Part shown: piece after piece, positions 13,679 through 20,416 of the stretch
Layout: each line of letters opens with the position of its first letter
Position numbering within the stretch: position 1 is the first letter of the stretch
IMG/VR virus record: IMGVR_UViG_3300009537_000222
Coordinates: 1 to 20,416 of that record
DNA from: a virus
Strand: one strand, 5' to 3'
DNA: 20,416 nucleotides
The notes under the pieces: model-generated
What the model was told of the DNA's origin: nothing
Database searches by the model: none
The model's input: only the letters and a program-made list of their open reading frames with translations
Made by a program: the position numbers and the translations under genes

Positions 13679-14047
13679 TTATTCACCTCGTTCTAATTTT
13701 ACTGTCCATTGTCCATTACTCCGACTGGGTTGCGGTTCGCTATCGACGCGATAGGTTGTACCATTCCAGATCAACTCATCACGCTTGCCGAATTGATAAT
13801 CGGATACGGCTTTTAATGATTGCACGATGACTTGGCCACCATCCGTCTGCATCTGCATATTATCCTGATACACCATATGCGCCGATACCCACGTTTCTCG
13901 ATAGTGCAAAGTTGCGCCAATACCGATGATACTATTGTCCGTCGTCGCGCTAACATACTCACGCCATAACACGGGATGACCTGCGTCACGCATGATCTGA
14001 GTCGCTTGTAAGGACAGCCGTCGGTGGTTCATGCCCCGATAACTCAT
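13679..14047 (-). CDS. Probable head-closure / head-tail stopper protein
   Basis: This 122-residue protein has an N-terminal helix (RLSLQATQIMRDAGHPVLWREY), then strands carrying IGIGATLHYRETWVS, QVIVQSLKAVSDYQFGKRDELIWNGTTYRV, and a closing strand QWTVKLER. A small protein whose C-terminal half has a '...G-D-x-(I/L)-x-x-x-G-x-x-Y-x-V...' strand pair is typical of head-closure proteins of the SPP1 gp16 / HK97 gp7-like kind. Its ATG overlaps the connector stop (ATGA, 14044-14047). Following a head-tail connector by order is the usual place for a stopper protein. Assignment is moderately secure from order, size and layout. Confidence 0.65.
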   Translation of the reverse strand: MSYRGMNHRRLSLQATQIMRDAGHPVLWREYVSATTDNSIIGIGATLHYRETWVSAHMVYQDNMQMQTDGGQVIVQSLKAVSDYQFGKRDELIWNGTTYRVDSEPQPSRSNGQWTVKLERGE

Positions 14048-14550
14048 GCTTGATTCTCTCCCCAGGATGTGATTTGACCGCCTTGAATGGCGGCTTGTGC
14101 GCCTTCATTGGATAGCCGATCATACATCGCATTCAATTGGTTCATCGCCATCGTATCATCAAATTGTGTACCATCGGGAGCGACCCACTTGGCGCGCTTG
14201 AGACTGTCAAACATCAACGTCGTAACTGCTTCGAGTGCCGCACCATTCACTGACCCGCCGGCTGTTATCAGGTGATCAATCTCATCATCACTGAAAACGC
14301 TATAGGTATAACTGACGAGGAAGGCACTATTGGCACTGATGGGGGTTGCGAAGACAACCTGTCCAGACTGGAAGGTTGCGCCGGTCGCTGACCATGTACC
14401 CGTCAGATTGACAAATGCACTCGCAGTTGTGGTATTGACATGTTGCAACCCATAACCCGTCGTGATGCCATCCGCCGTATATGTTTTGCGCTCAATCCGT
14501 GCTTGATCTTGTATCTTTAACCGAACTTGTTGTGCGGTTGTCAAGACCAT
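14044..14550 (-). CDS. Head-tail connector protein (gp6/gp15-like)
   Basis: This 168-residue protein starts TTAQQVRLKIQDQARIE, the helical N-terminus common to HK97 gp6/SPP1 gp15-type adaptors. It ends with VFSDDEIDHLITAGGSVNGAALEAVTTLMFDSLKRAK, the 'S-D-x-E-(I/L)-x-x-x-(I/L)' plus Ala-rich helix typical of the family. Between them (about 22-85) is an inserted beta-rich region with Y/V/T strands, making it longer than the roughly 105-residue minimal members. The C-terminal helix DTMAMNQLNAMYDRLSNEG follows. It lies two bases after the coiled-coil gene and overlaps the head-closure gene. Such proteins form the ring below the portal. Confidence 0.75.
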   Translation of the reverse strand: MVLTTAQQVRLKIQDQARIERKTYTADGITTGYGLQHVNTTTASAFVNLTGTWSATGATFQSGQVVFATPISANSAFLVSYTYSVFSDDEIDHLITAGGSVNGAALEAVTTLMFDSLKRAKWVAPDGTQFDDTMAMNQLNAMYDRLSNEGAQAAIQGGQITSWGENQA

Positions 14551-14552
14551 GA

Positions 14553-15071
14553 TTAGCTATCGCTTTCCTCAGACGAATCGTTATCATCGGTATCGACTGC
14601 ATCTTCTGCATCTTCTGCATCTTCTTCCGCGTCCGCTTCGGCTTCTAATTGAGCGATACGATTGCGAAGTCCGGTATTCATGCCCTTCAATGTTTCCTGA
14701 TATTTTTTCATGGCTTTCATATCAGCTTCTATCGCTTCTTTGAAGTCGGCAAAGGCTTTGGCGGTTTCATCAACGGCTACGGCAGTGTTTTCCAATGTTT
14801 GTTGGGCAGTTGCGGCTTCTTTAAAGAACATCATATCTTCATGCGCCGCGCGCATACTACTATGTTGGAATTGCTCCGCAAATTCGGTGGGGGTGAGATG
14901 TTTGCCCTTGAGGACATTCACATAATAAAATTTATAATGCCCTGCCAATTTGTTGAGATTATCAGCTTGATAGGCGGTCGCCTTGATAGTCGCTTCAATG
15001 AAGTCAATCAAGCCCTGACCGGCTTCTGTCAATTGCTTATTCTGAATGATTACGGGATATTGTATTGCCAT
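14553..15071 (-). CDS. Acidic coiled-coil protein of unknown function
   Basis: This protein has 172 residues. An N-terminal helical part includes GQGLIDFIEATIKATAYQADNLNKL and FYYVNVLKGKHLTPTEFAEQF. Residues about 85-145 look like long coiled-coil helices (ALENTAVAV...AFADFKEAIEADMKAMKKYQETL). The C-terminal 30 residues are almost all D, E, A and S. AGGAG lies ten bases before the ATG. The three-fold AED repeat comes from a 9-bp DNA repeat (14598-14624). Position directly after the major capsid gene and before the connector suggests a head assembly or internal scaffold/ejected protein. I recognise no family. Confidence 0.65.
   Translation of the reverse strand: MAIQYPVIIQNKQLTEAGQGLIDFIEATIKATAYQADNLNKLAGHYKFYYVNVLKGKHLTPTEFAEQFQHSSMRAAHEDMMFFKEAATAQQTLENTAVAVDETAKAFADFKEAIEADMKAMKKYQETLKGMNTGLRNRIAQLEAEADAEEDAEDAEDAVDTDDNDSSEESDS
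14598..14624. repeat. Three tandem copies of a 9-bp repeat
   Basis: TGCATCTTC occurs three times head to tail (14598-14606, 14607-14615, 14616-14624). On the coding (minus) strand it encodes repeated E-D-A. The repeat keeps frame, so slippage would change tail length in units of three residues without breaking the gene. Confidence 0.85.
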
Positions 15072-15090
15072 TGTTTTATACTCCTGTCAT

Positions 15091-15113
15091 GTGGGGACAT
15101 CAACTGCCCCCAC
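15091..15113 (-). other. Hairpin in the gap after the major capsid gene
   Basis: GTGGGG (15091-15096) pairs with CCCCAC (15108-15113) around an 11-base loop. It lies in the 59-base gap between the capsid stop (15131) and the next ATG (15071), one of the largest gaps in the operon. On the mRNA the Shine-Dalgarno site of the next gene follows a few bases after the stem. No T run follows, so it is not a plain terminator. It may protect the capsid message or reduce readthrough. Confidence 0.35.
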
Positions 15114-15130
15114 GATTAACGTAACTTAAT

Positions 15131-16252
15131 TTAACTTACCGTTGCATCAGTTGTCGAATCGGAGTAAACCCACGCCCGATCATCGACAAATCCAAGTCCG
15201 AAAATGGCTTGAATCATATAGTTGATGGAATCCAATTTCATATACGAATCACTCGTTTCTGACATGGATTCTTGGAAGATATTCCATCCTAAAACATTCT
15301 GACGGATGAAACTCATACGGGTTGAGTCACACAGTGCCCATTGAAAACTCGCACCGAACCACGGTGAGAATATCACGCGCCGAATTTGACCTTGAAACGG
15401 GTTACTTGTACCCGTCCCAATGGCTTCGACGGTCGTCGCGCCATGTGTGCGCTCCAATTGAGCACTGGTGAGCAGTTGCAGTACCGGAATTTCAAGCCGA
15501 GTCCCCGCGATGATGGTATCCGCATTGAATCCGAGATATGCACCGGACTTACGATCTTTGGCTGTCCCGATAATCGACTTGGCGGTACGTAAACTATCCG
15601 CATTAAACGTCAACGTTTGTTGGTTTGCACCAATGTCATTATCGTTGGTCGTCGAATTGCGAGTGTAGTTAGCGGTGTTGGTGATCGCGTCATACGCCGT
15701 TTGTTCATCGGTGAGAACAGCCGCCAGACCCATTTCTTGGGCAGTCTGCTTAACTTTGCCGATTTGGTCATAGCGAATCATATCACCCGTGATTGGCACG
15801 ATCATACTCCGTTGTTGATTGACAATGGTCGTGCCACCTTCAAACGCTTGACGCGCTTGGGGTCGCGGTGCGCCCGATTGATAAACTGGAATGACACCGA
15901 TTGCCGCGTCTCGGATATATTCTTCCTGTGGTTTATTAGATGCCATCTCACTCGTAAATGCCGTGTAGGTACGTTGGGCATTTGCCATCGCACTAAAGGC
16001 GACGCGCTTCAAGTCTGTTCGTAGGATATTTGTGAAGTCTGGATTGTTCAGGAAGGCTTCATGCAACGTCTGCCGAACAATATCTCCACCGGGTAGGTAA
16101 CGCACACGCAAGGCTTCAAGAAAATCGAAGTCAACATCCGGTGCGCGATTAAAGCTGATCGTCTCACGATTGATGATGCGCGCATTGTTTTCGCTATCAT
16201 AATCGACTTCGACAACCGTTGTTGGACTCTTGGGATTAGGCGTTAGCATCAT
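15131..16252 (-). CDS. Major capsid protein (HK97 fold)
   Basis: This protein of 373 residues follows the protease and decoration genes, the normal place for the major capsid. The ATG at 16252 has GAGG about ten bases upstream; a second ATG follows at once. An N-terminal region with a helix FLEALRVRYLPGGDIVRQTLHEAF precedes a segment rich in A and Q. NQQRSMIVPITGDMIRYDQI looks like the start of the HK97 E-loop to P-domain region, and VKQTAQEMGLAAVLTDEQTAYDAI like the long spine helix. NADSLRTAKSIIGTAKDRKSG and YLGFNADTIIAG are strands and helix of the A-domain; the C-terminus ends in SYMKLDSINYMIQAIFGLGFVDDRAWVYSD. Residue-level domain boundaries are by eye. Confidence 0.85.
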   Translation of the reverse strand: MMLTPNPKSPTTVVEVDYDSENNARIINRETISFNRAPDVDFDFLEALRVRYLPGGDIVRQTLHEAFLNNPDFTNILRTDLKRVAFSAMANAQRTYTAFTSEMASNKPQEEYIRDAAIGVIPVYQSGAPRPQARQAFEGGTTIVNQQRSMIVPITGDMIRYDQIGKVKQTAQEMGLAAVLTDEQTAYDAITNTANYTRNSTTNDNDIGANQQTLTFNADSLRTAKSIIGTAKDRKSGAYLGFNADTIIAGTRLEIPVLQLLTSAQLERTHGATTVEAIGTGTSNPFQGQIRRVIFSPWFGASFQWALCDSTRMSFIRQNVLGWNIFQESMSETSDSYMKLDSINYMIQAIFGLGFVDDRAWVYSDSTTDATVS

Positions 16253-16254
16253 GA

Positions 16255-16791
16255 TTATCCTCTCACATCTGGCGGTAACGCCACTACACGTAATAGCAAC
16301 TTACCCGTGCCCGCATTCGCAAAATCTTGCGACCCGATCACCGTCGCTACATTGGGTTGTTGAGCATTGGCTGTGCCTGATAATGCTGACCCATGCAACA
16401 CAACACCGGTATTCCATGTCGCGCCTACACCGGTCAAACCGGTTGCCGCATTGACACCGCTTCCGGTGGCATCTGGGTACGCACCGATCCCGAGCGTCGG
16501 CTGTCCACTAAAGGACGCACTTGCCAAGATCACACCTTCAATCATATAGAGAAGAGCTGAATTCAACACGCTCCGTCCCGCTTGGTCGGTCACCGGGTTG
16601 GCATCCATCGCAACCCCTGCGCCGCTTGATTTCCAAAAAGCGGTATGACCGCTATTGGTCGCCAGGACAAATTGACCACTATAAGCCAACCAGTCGCCGA
16701 CGTTGATTGTTCCTGTACCGCTCGTCTGCGCGAACCGAATATCGTTTTGATATGGGGTTTGTGGAATCGCAGATTGCGCTTGTACTGCCAT
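16255..16791 (-). CDS. Probable capsid decoration (cement) protein
   Basis: This protein of 178 residues starts at the ATG at 16791, which follows AAAGGAG by about nine bases. The open frame extends 12 codons further but only into the protease gene's end. The sequence is G/A/T-rich with many short strands, for example TINVGDWLAYSGQFVLATNSG, AFWKSSGAGVAMDANPV and TGKLLLRVVALP. Asp-Trp-Leu followed by alternating small residues resembles DUF2190-type capsid cement proteins, which are usually coded beside the protease and major capsid. It begins five bases after the protease stop and ends two bases before the capsid ATG. The decoration role is from position and composition. Confidence 0.65.
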   Translation of the reverse strand: MAVQAQSAIPQTPYQNDIRFAQTSGTGTINVGDWLAYSGQFVLATNSGHTAFWKSSGAGVAMDANPVTDQAGRSVLNSALLYMIEGVILASASFSGQPTLGIGAYPDATGSGVNAATGLTGVGATWNTGVVLHGSALSGTANAQQPNVATVIGSQDFANAGTGKLLLRVVALPPDVRG

Positions 16792-16796
16792 ATGAT

Positions 16797-17828
16797 TTAA
16801 CTCCTTTGGTTTATTCGCTTCTGCCAAGCATTAAAATCTTCATCGGCGCGTGGTTTCAGTGAGTTCGCCGATGACCCAACCGACACGGGAATATGCACCC
16901 GTTGCGGGGCAGGTTGTCGTGGGGTTGTTGTTTCACGCTTGGCTTGATGATACGCAAGGTCGAGGGCGGTTTGCCACTCGGACTCATCAATACGTATCAA
17001 GGTTTGACGTAATTGTTCCCGTCCTTCAATCGACAGGGGTAACTTGCGGATGTGTTTCTCAATCATCAATTCTCGGCTTACAGTCTCATGATCCGAGAGT
17101 GCAGTGGTGAGTTGTGATGTAAGACCTACATTGGTTGCTTCTAAAATTTTATGAGTCGCTTCAAGAGCTTGAATTTGTGCTTGCAACTCTCTGATGTAGC
17201 CCGTTTGTCGGACTTTCTTGGTTTTTTTAATTAATATATCTCGATAGTCTGTGCGGCCATCCGCCCATTCTCGATAAGTTAATTCACTCAATATCAAGGG
17301 CACAATACTATCGACACTCGCTGTTAATTTCGTGAATCCACCGCCCGCGGCCGGCGTGGTCACATCATCGACACTCAGAACATGGCTAATTGCTGTGACC
17401 TCTAAGATGCCATCATCACGCGGTTTGCCATCACCGAGGGCATTGATACTCGCACCAAATAAAGATGTGGGCGCATTGCCGTGTACAATTTCATACACCA
17501 TCTTCCATGCGTCTTGCCCTTTTTGGTTGGGGCTAAAATGCCGTGTGGCGACGATGGCTTGTTGGCTCTCATCATAACGCACATTGGATAACCAACCCGT
17601 TACATCAGTAAAAGAACGTTCGGGGCGGTTCTTTAAGTCTTGGCGCGTTGGGTGATCGGCGAAGGTCTTGGCATTCTCAAATAAAGGTGTTGCTGTTTGC
17701 AAAACCGCTTTGGGATACAAGCGGTTATTTTTAGATTGTCCCTCACGGATGATAATTTGCTGTACCGTCTGGTTGTCACTATCCGCTTCCAAAAATTCGA
17801 CGGCTTCACTGATAATATATTTGCTCAT
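16797..17828 (-). CDS. Prohead protease fused to a scaffold-like coiled coil
   Basis: This protein has 343 residues. The N-terminal about 170 residues form a herpesvirus/HK97-type prohead protease: IIREGQSKNNRLYP, FADHP (catalytic His about 59), DVTGWLSNVRYD, LFGASINAL (catalytic Ser about 127), and the family signature VLSVDDVTTPAAGGG (150-164). Residues about 205-265 form a coiled coil (GYIRELQAQIQALEATHKIL, then LTSQLTTALSDHETV). The C-terminal part is basic and Pro-rich (about 295-343). Such protease-scaffold fusions cut themselves and the capsid delta-type domain during head maturation. The gene begins two bases after the MuF stop and ends five bases before the decoration gene. Confidence 0.85.
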   Translation of the reverse strand: MSKYIISEAVEFLEADSDNQTVQQIIIREGQSKNNRLYPKAVLQTATPLFENAKTFADHPTRQDLKNRPERSFTDVTGWLSNVRYDESQQAIVATRHFSPNQKGQDAWKMVYEIVHGNAPTSLFGASINALGDGKPRDDGILEVTAISHVLSVDDVTTPAAGGGFTKLTASVDSIVPLILSELTYREWADGRTDYRDILIKKTKKVRQTGYIRELQAQIQALEATHKILEATNVGLTSQLTTALSDHETVSRELMIEKHIRKLPLSIEGREQLRQTLIRIDESEWQTALDLAYHQAKRETTTPRQPAPQRVHIPVSVGSSANSLKPRADEDFNAWQKRINQRS

Positions 17829-17830
17829 GG

Positions 17831-18919
17831 TTATTCCCTCGTACTCGTAACGGTCTTGGGGTCATCAAAAAAGTCTTTTAACAAAAAGGCGATACCGAGT
17901 GCATCCAGCCACCCCTCATAATCGCTAGGGGGGGGTGCATCATCCGGGATAACATCATCCGCCTGAAAAAACCGCTCATCAACGACCGGGATTAAACTAC
18001 AACGACAATTAAAATGGGTATCAACGACTGGTATCAATTGGTCAGAATCGCCTTGTTTCCAAACTTGCCCTTCAAGTGCCTCGCACTCAGGACATACCCG
18101 ACTATCTCTCGCTGTTAACCACTGTACGGCTGATACCACTGCTTGATTGTCACGATAACTATCGAGTGCCGCTTGATTATTGGCATGGATAAAATAACTG
18201 CGCGTCATGGTTTGTACGCGGTTAAAATTAGCTCGGACATCGGCGATACCTGTCCGACGGCGGTCAGTCGTCACACCTAAAATATCAGCGACTCCCCCCA
18301 TTAATTCACGAATCGTTTCGCCGTCTCCCATACCACGATTTAAACGACGGCGTATTTTGGGGATGATTTCGGTTAAATGATCGGCGTATTGTTCGCGCCA
18401 TTCTACCCCTAGCGTATCGTAAATGATCTGCGATGACACATCTTCTAGAATTGGATTGCGTAACACCAATTGACTTGCAGTTGCGCTATCCAGACGAGAA
18501 ATGGTTATGTTCTCATTGGGGAGCATCGAATCTAGCATCCATAATTTGCCGTAAAAAGCGACCATGTAACTTAACACCACTCGCTCAAAACTATACCGCG
18601 CTACATCTTGCGCTAAGCGATTGAGATGCCCCACGGTGACTGATAGCATCACCCGTCGCCATTGTAACCCCGTCGCATCATTGGCAAGGTTACGGATACC
18701 GAATCGGTCGGCAAGGTCTTCAGCTTCGGCACGAATGGCGCGGAACGTCGCTTGGTACATCCGCATGGTTTCGATAATGGTGCGATCTTCTAAGGCAAAT
18801 AAGCGGCGACGGATATAGGTTTCCGTATAACGTTGTGTCAAATTCGGGACGCGCTCGGGATCAACGTATTGCATCCCCTTGACCGTTAATACCCGCTCTA
18901 CTTGACGAGGGGTAGGCAT
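17831..18919 (-). CDS. MuF-type minor head protein
   Basis: This 362-residue protein has mainly helical N-terminal domains. The C-terminal region carries the MuF pattern: NRVQTMTRSYFIHANNQAALDSY (233-255), then WLTARDSRVCPECEALEGQVW (267-287) and DTHFNCRCSLIPV (300-312). The C276/C279 pair and H302, C305 and C307 match the usual zinc- or fold-stabilising residues of Phage_Mu_F. The start overlaps the portal stop as TAATG (18919), so it is translated after the portal. MuF proteins are coded next to portals, lie inside the head at the portal, and some have toxin domains at the C-terminus. Here the part after residue 320 is a short acidic/Pro-rich tail, with no toxin domain. Confidence 0.88.
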   Translation of the reverse strand: MPTPRQVERVLTVKGMQYVDPERVPNLTQRYTETYIRRRLFALEDRTIIETMRMYQATFRAIRAEAEDLADRFGIRNLANDATGLQWRRVMLSVTVGHLNRLAQDVARYSFERVVLSYMVAFYGKLWMLDSMLPNENITISRLDSATASQLVLRNPILEDVSSQIIYDTLGVEWREQYADHLTEIIPKIRRRLNRGMGDGETIRELMGGVADILGVTTDRRRTGIADVRANFNRVQTMTRSYFIHANNQAALDSYRDNQAVVSAVQWLTARDSRVCPECEALEGQVWKQGDSDQLIPVVDTHFNCRCSLIPVVDERFFQADDVIPDDAPPPSDYEGWLDALGIAFLLKDFFDDPKTVTSTRE

Positions 18920-20416
18920 TATAACCTATCCTCTGTTTCGGCTTTGGTCTCCAACTCATCATCACCCTCTAAACTATCAGGGCGCATCACTGGCGGACGT
19001 GGTAAGTTCCCACTGTCCATTTGCGATAAGACTTGCTCACGCTCGTCTATCAACTCGCGCTCCACTTTGTCTGGGTCAGTCCCCAATTGCAGGCGGGCTT
19101 CACGGGTTGAAATAAAGTTATTAATGACTTGTTTCTCCAACGCACTCGTCAAATTCAATAAGTCAGTTTCTATCAAGGCTTCATAGCGGACTTCAAACGC
19201 CGCTTCGGCTAATATCACGTCGCCGGTCGCATCACCTGCACCATTGAATTCCGGGACATAGAAATCGAGACGACCGGTTTCAACGGCGTATCGTATCACC
19301 TTTTTGAACATCGGTTTCCATAATTCCATAATCAATATCCGTTGCCAACCTTCAAATCGTGCGAGTGCTGGTAATTGCTGACGACTGGCACTCGCCAGAT
19401 TGACATTATGCCCGTCCGATAACATATATTCTGGGATTCCGAAACCTTTGGCGATTTGTAATAAGAGTTGCCGTCCATCATCCACTGCACTTGGTGCATT
19501 CGGTGTGGCTTGCATCGCTTCAACACCGACGCTCGCATGTTCTATCGCAATACTGCCCGGTTTGGGGGGCGTTGCCCAACGACGAACAACGTCTGACATA
19601 GCAACAGGGCTATTGGTATCAACCGTTACGCGCCATAGAATAACCGACAACCAATAATTAATACGGGCGCGATTCTCTAACCAATCTTTGCGGGCTTTCA
19701 ACCAGGGCAGAATTGCATACAATTGGCTTCGTCCTCGCACTTCATAGGCATGATTATTAACGGCGACAAATAATATCTCATCCGCATCAATTTGCACGCG
19801 TTCATTACGCTGTTCACTATTGGGTGTGTCATACTCATCTTGATGGAATTGAAATTGATAACTCAAAATATTGCGATAATTACCCAATTCAGTCGTGATG
19901 GACTCAAGTTCCCATGGCCGCAAGGGAAAGATGGCAGTTCGTAAACCGTCTTGATGCCATTGTAACACCAACTCACCATCGACTAGCAAATCAGCCATCG
20001 CCTGCCGTTCATATTCTCGAATACGATTTTGACTATCCTCAATGAACTCATTCAAGATGAATTCAACATCTGGATTCATCGTATTGAGATGAAAACCCTC
20101 GCCAACCACAAAACTCGCAATGGTATCAACTCCAACATTGGCATCTGGATTCCGGCGATAAGCGGCGTGGGTTTGCTCGAGGATATAACGGCGAGTCGCA
20201 ATATTCCATTCCTCAAGCGGATTCTCTGTAATCGGCACGAATGGCATATCCACTTTGTAAGGCGCGTCAAACTGAAACCGGACAGCTTGTGCATACGATT
20301 CTCTCAAGTAGGTTTCCATCATGCCCGTCTGTTGCAATTCTACTCGCAAGGTTTCGGGGAGCAAAATCGGCAAGGCATATAATAAGCCATCGACTACCGC
20401 CGCCGGGTCCTTCTCG
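18919..20416 (-). CDS. Portal protein (5' end beyond the window)
   Basis: The frame is open to the right edge. A TTG at 20373 is the first start-type codon within the window, giving 484 residues, but the 14 codons before it (ending ...VVDGLLYA) are also open and look protein-like. The true start may lie outside. Portal features are an N-terminal segment with RNPDANVGVDTIASFVVGEG, the helix FIEDSQNRIREYERQAMADLLVDGELVLQW (joining clip/wing), and a strand set with DADEILFVAVNNHAYEVRGRSQL. Then comes the long stem helix and crown (LASASRQQLPALARFEGWQRILIMELWKPMF), and the C-terminus KQVINNFISTREARLQLGTDPDKVERELI. It makes the ring through which DNA enters the head. The MuF gene overlaps it by one base. 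Confidence 0.9.
   Translation of the reverse strand, partial: EKDPAAVVDGLLYALPILLPETLRVELQQTGMMETYLRESYAQAVRFQFDAPYKVDMPFVPITENPLEEWNIATRRYILEQTHAAYRRNPDANVGVDTIASFVVGEGFHLNTMNPDVEFILNEFIEDSQNRIREYERQAMADLLVDGELVLQWHQDGLRTAIFPLRPWELESITTELGNYRNILSYQFQFHQDEYDTPNSEQRNERVQIDADEILFVAVNNHAYEVRGRSQLYAILPWLKARKDWLENRARINYWLSVILWRVTVDTNSPVAMSDVVRRWATPPKPGSIAIEHASVGVEAMQATPNAPSAVDDGRQLLLQIAKGFGIPEYMLSDGHNVNLASASRQQLPALARFEGWQRILIMELWKPMFKKVIRYAVETGRLDFYVPEFNGAGDATGDVILAEAAFEVRYEALIETDLLNLTSALEKQVINNFISTREARLQLGTDPDKVERELIDEREQVLSQMDSGNLPRPPVMRPDSLEGDDELETKAETEDRL

Noticed and set aside
14598-14624. 9-bp tandem repeat as a CRISPR or regulatory array
   Set aside because: It has no spacers, is inside a gene and in frame, and simply encodes an acidic low-complexity stretch.
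14649-15119. Plus-strand 156-codon frame opposite the coiled-coil gene
   Set aside because: It is antisense to a well-supported operon gene, has Phe/Cys/His-rich composition typical of shadows, and lacks a ribosome site.
15617-16024. Plus-strand 135-codon frame opposite the major capsid gene
   Set aside because: It is antisense to the capsid gene, with no ribosome site and shadow-like composition.
16792-16827. Twelve-codon upstream extension of the decoration protein
   Set aside because: It overlaps the protease end, and AAAGGAG is placed correctly for the ATG at 16791, not for the upstream one.
20371-20373. TTG at 20373 as the real portal start
   Set aside because: The frame is open for 14 more codons to the window edge with plausible residues, so the start cannot be fixed here. 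The gene is treated as partial.

Overview
The window is a late (virion structural) operon of a tailed bacteriophage or prophage (Caudoviricetes). It fills about 1152-20416 on the minus strand, with the start of another, plus-strand module at 1-1023. A tape measure protein, tail terminator, tail-tube-like proteins and a tail-tip protein, with no sheath gene, point to a long non-contractile tail (siphovirus type). Shine-Dalgarno sites of the AGGAG/GAGG type and many ATGA, TGATG and TAATG stop/start overlaps point to a bacterial host. The sequence does not let me name that host. I see no terminase, integrase, endolysin, tRNA, CRISPR array or insertion sequence.

Read in the direction of transcription (right to left), the operon begins with the head genes. 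These are the portal (open to the right edge), a MuF-type minor head protein, a prohead protease fused to a scaffold-like coiled coil, a probable capsid decoration protein, an HK97-fold major capsid protein, an acidic coiled-coil protein, a head-tail connector and a probable head-closure protein. The tail genes follow: an HK97 gp10-like protein, a tail terminator, two related tail-tube-like proteins, a pair of overlapping tail-assembly-chaperone frames, the tape measure, a tail-tip protein, two beta-rich probable tail appendage proteins, a small basic protein and a one-span membrane protein that could be a holin.

The unusual part is about 4.7 kb (9007-13678) placed between the head-closure gene and the gp10-like gene. 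It holds two beta-rich proteins, one resembling phage fiber-tail adaptor proteins, then a GT4 glycosyltransferase, a GT2 glycosyltransferase, a 45-residue orphan ORF, a CgeB-like glycosyltransferase and a class I SAM methyltransferase. All are on the same strand, most overlap by one to four bases, and all lie inside the virion operon. I infer that they build or attach a glycan, perhaps methylated, on a virion protein, but the acceptor is unknown.

The plus-strand end holds the last 34 codons of a truncated gene, a terminator-like hairpin, and a gene for a predicted four-helix membrane protein with a helix-turn-helix-like C-terminus. A perfect 17-bp hairpin at 1054-1090 separates this module from the convergent late operon. 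No stretch above 300 bases lacks a gene; the longest gene-free gap is about 130 bases around that hairpin.
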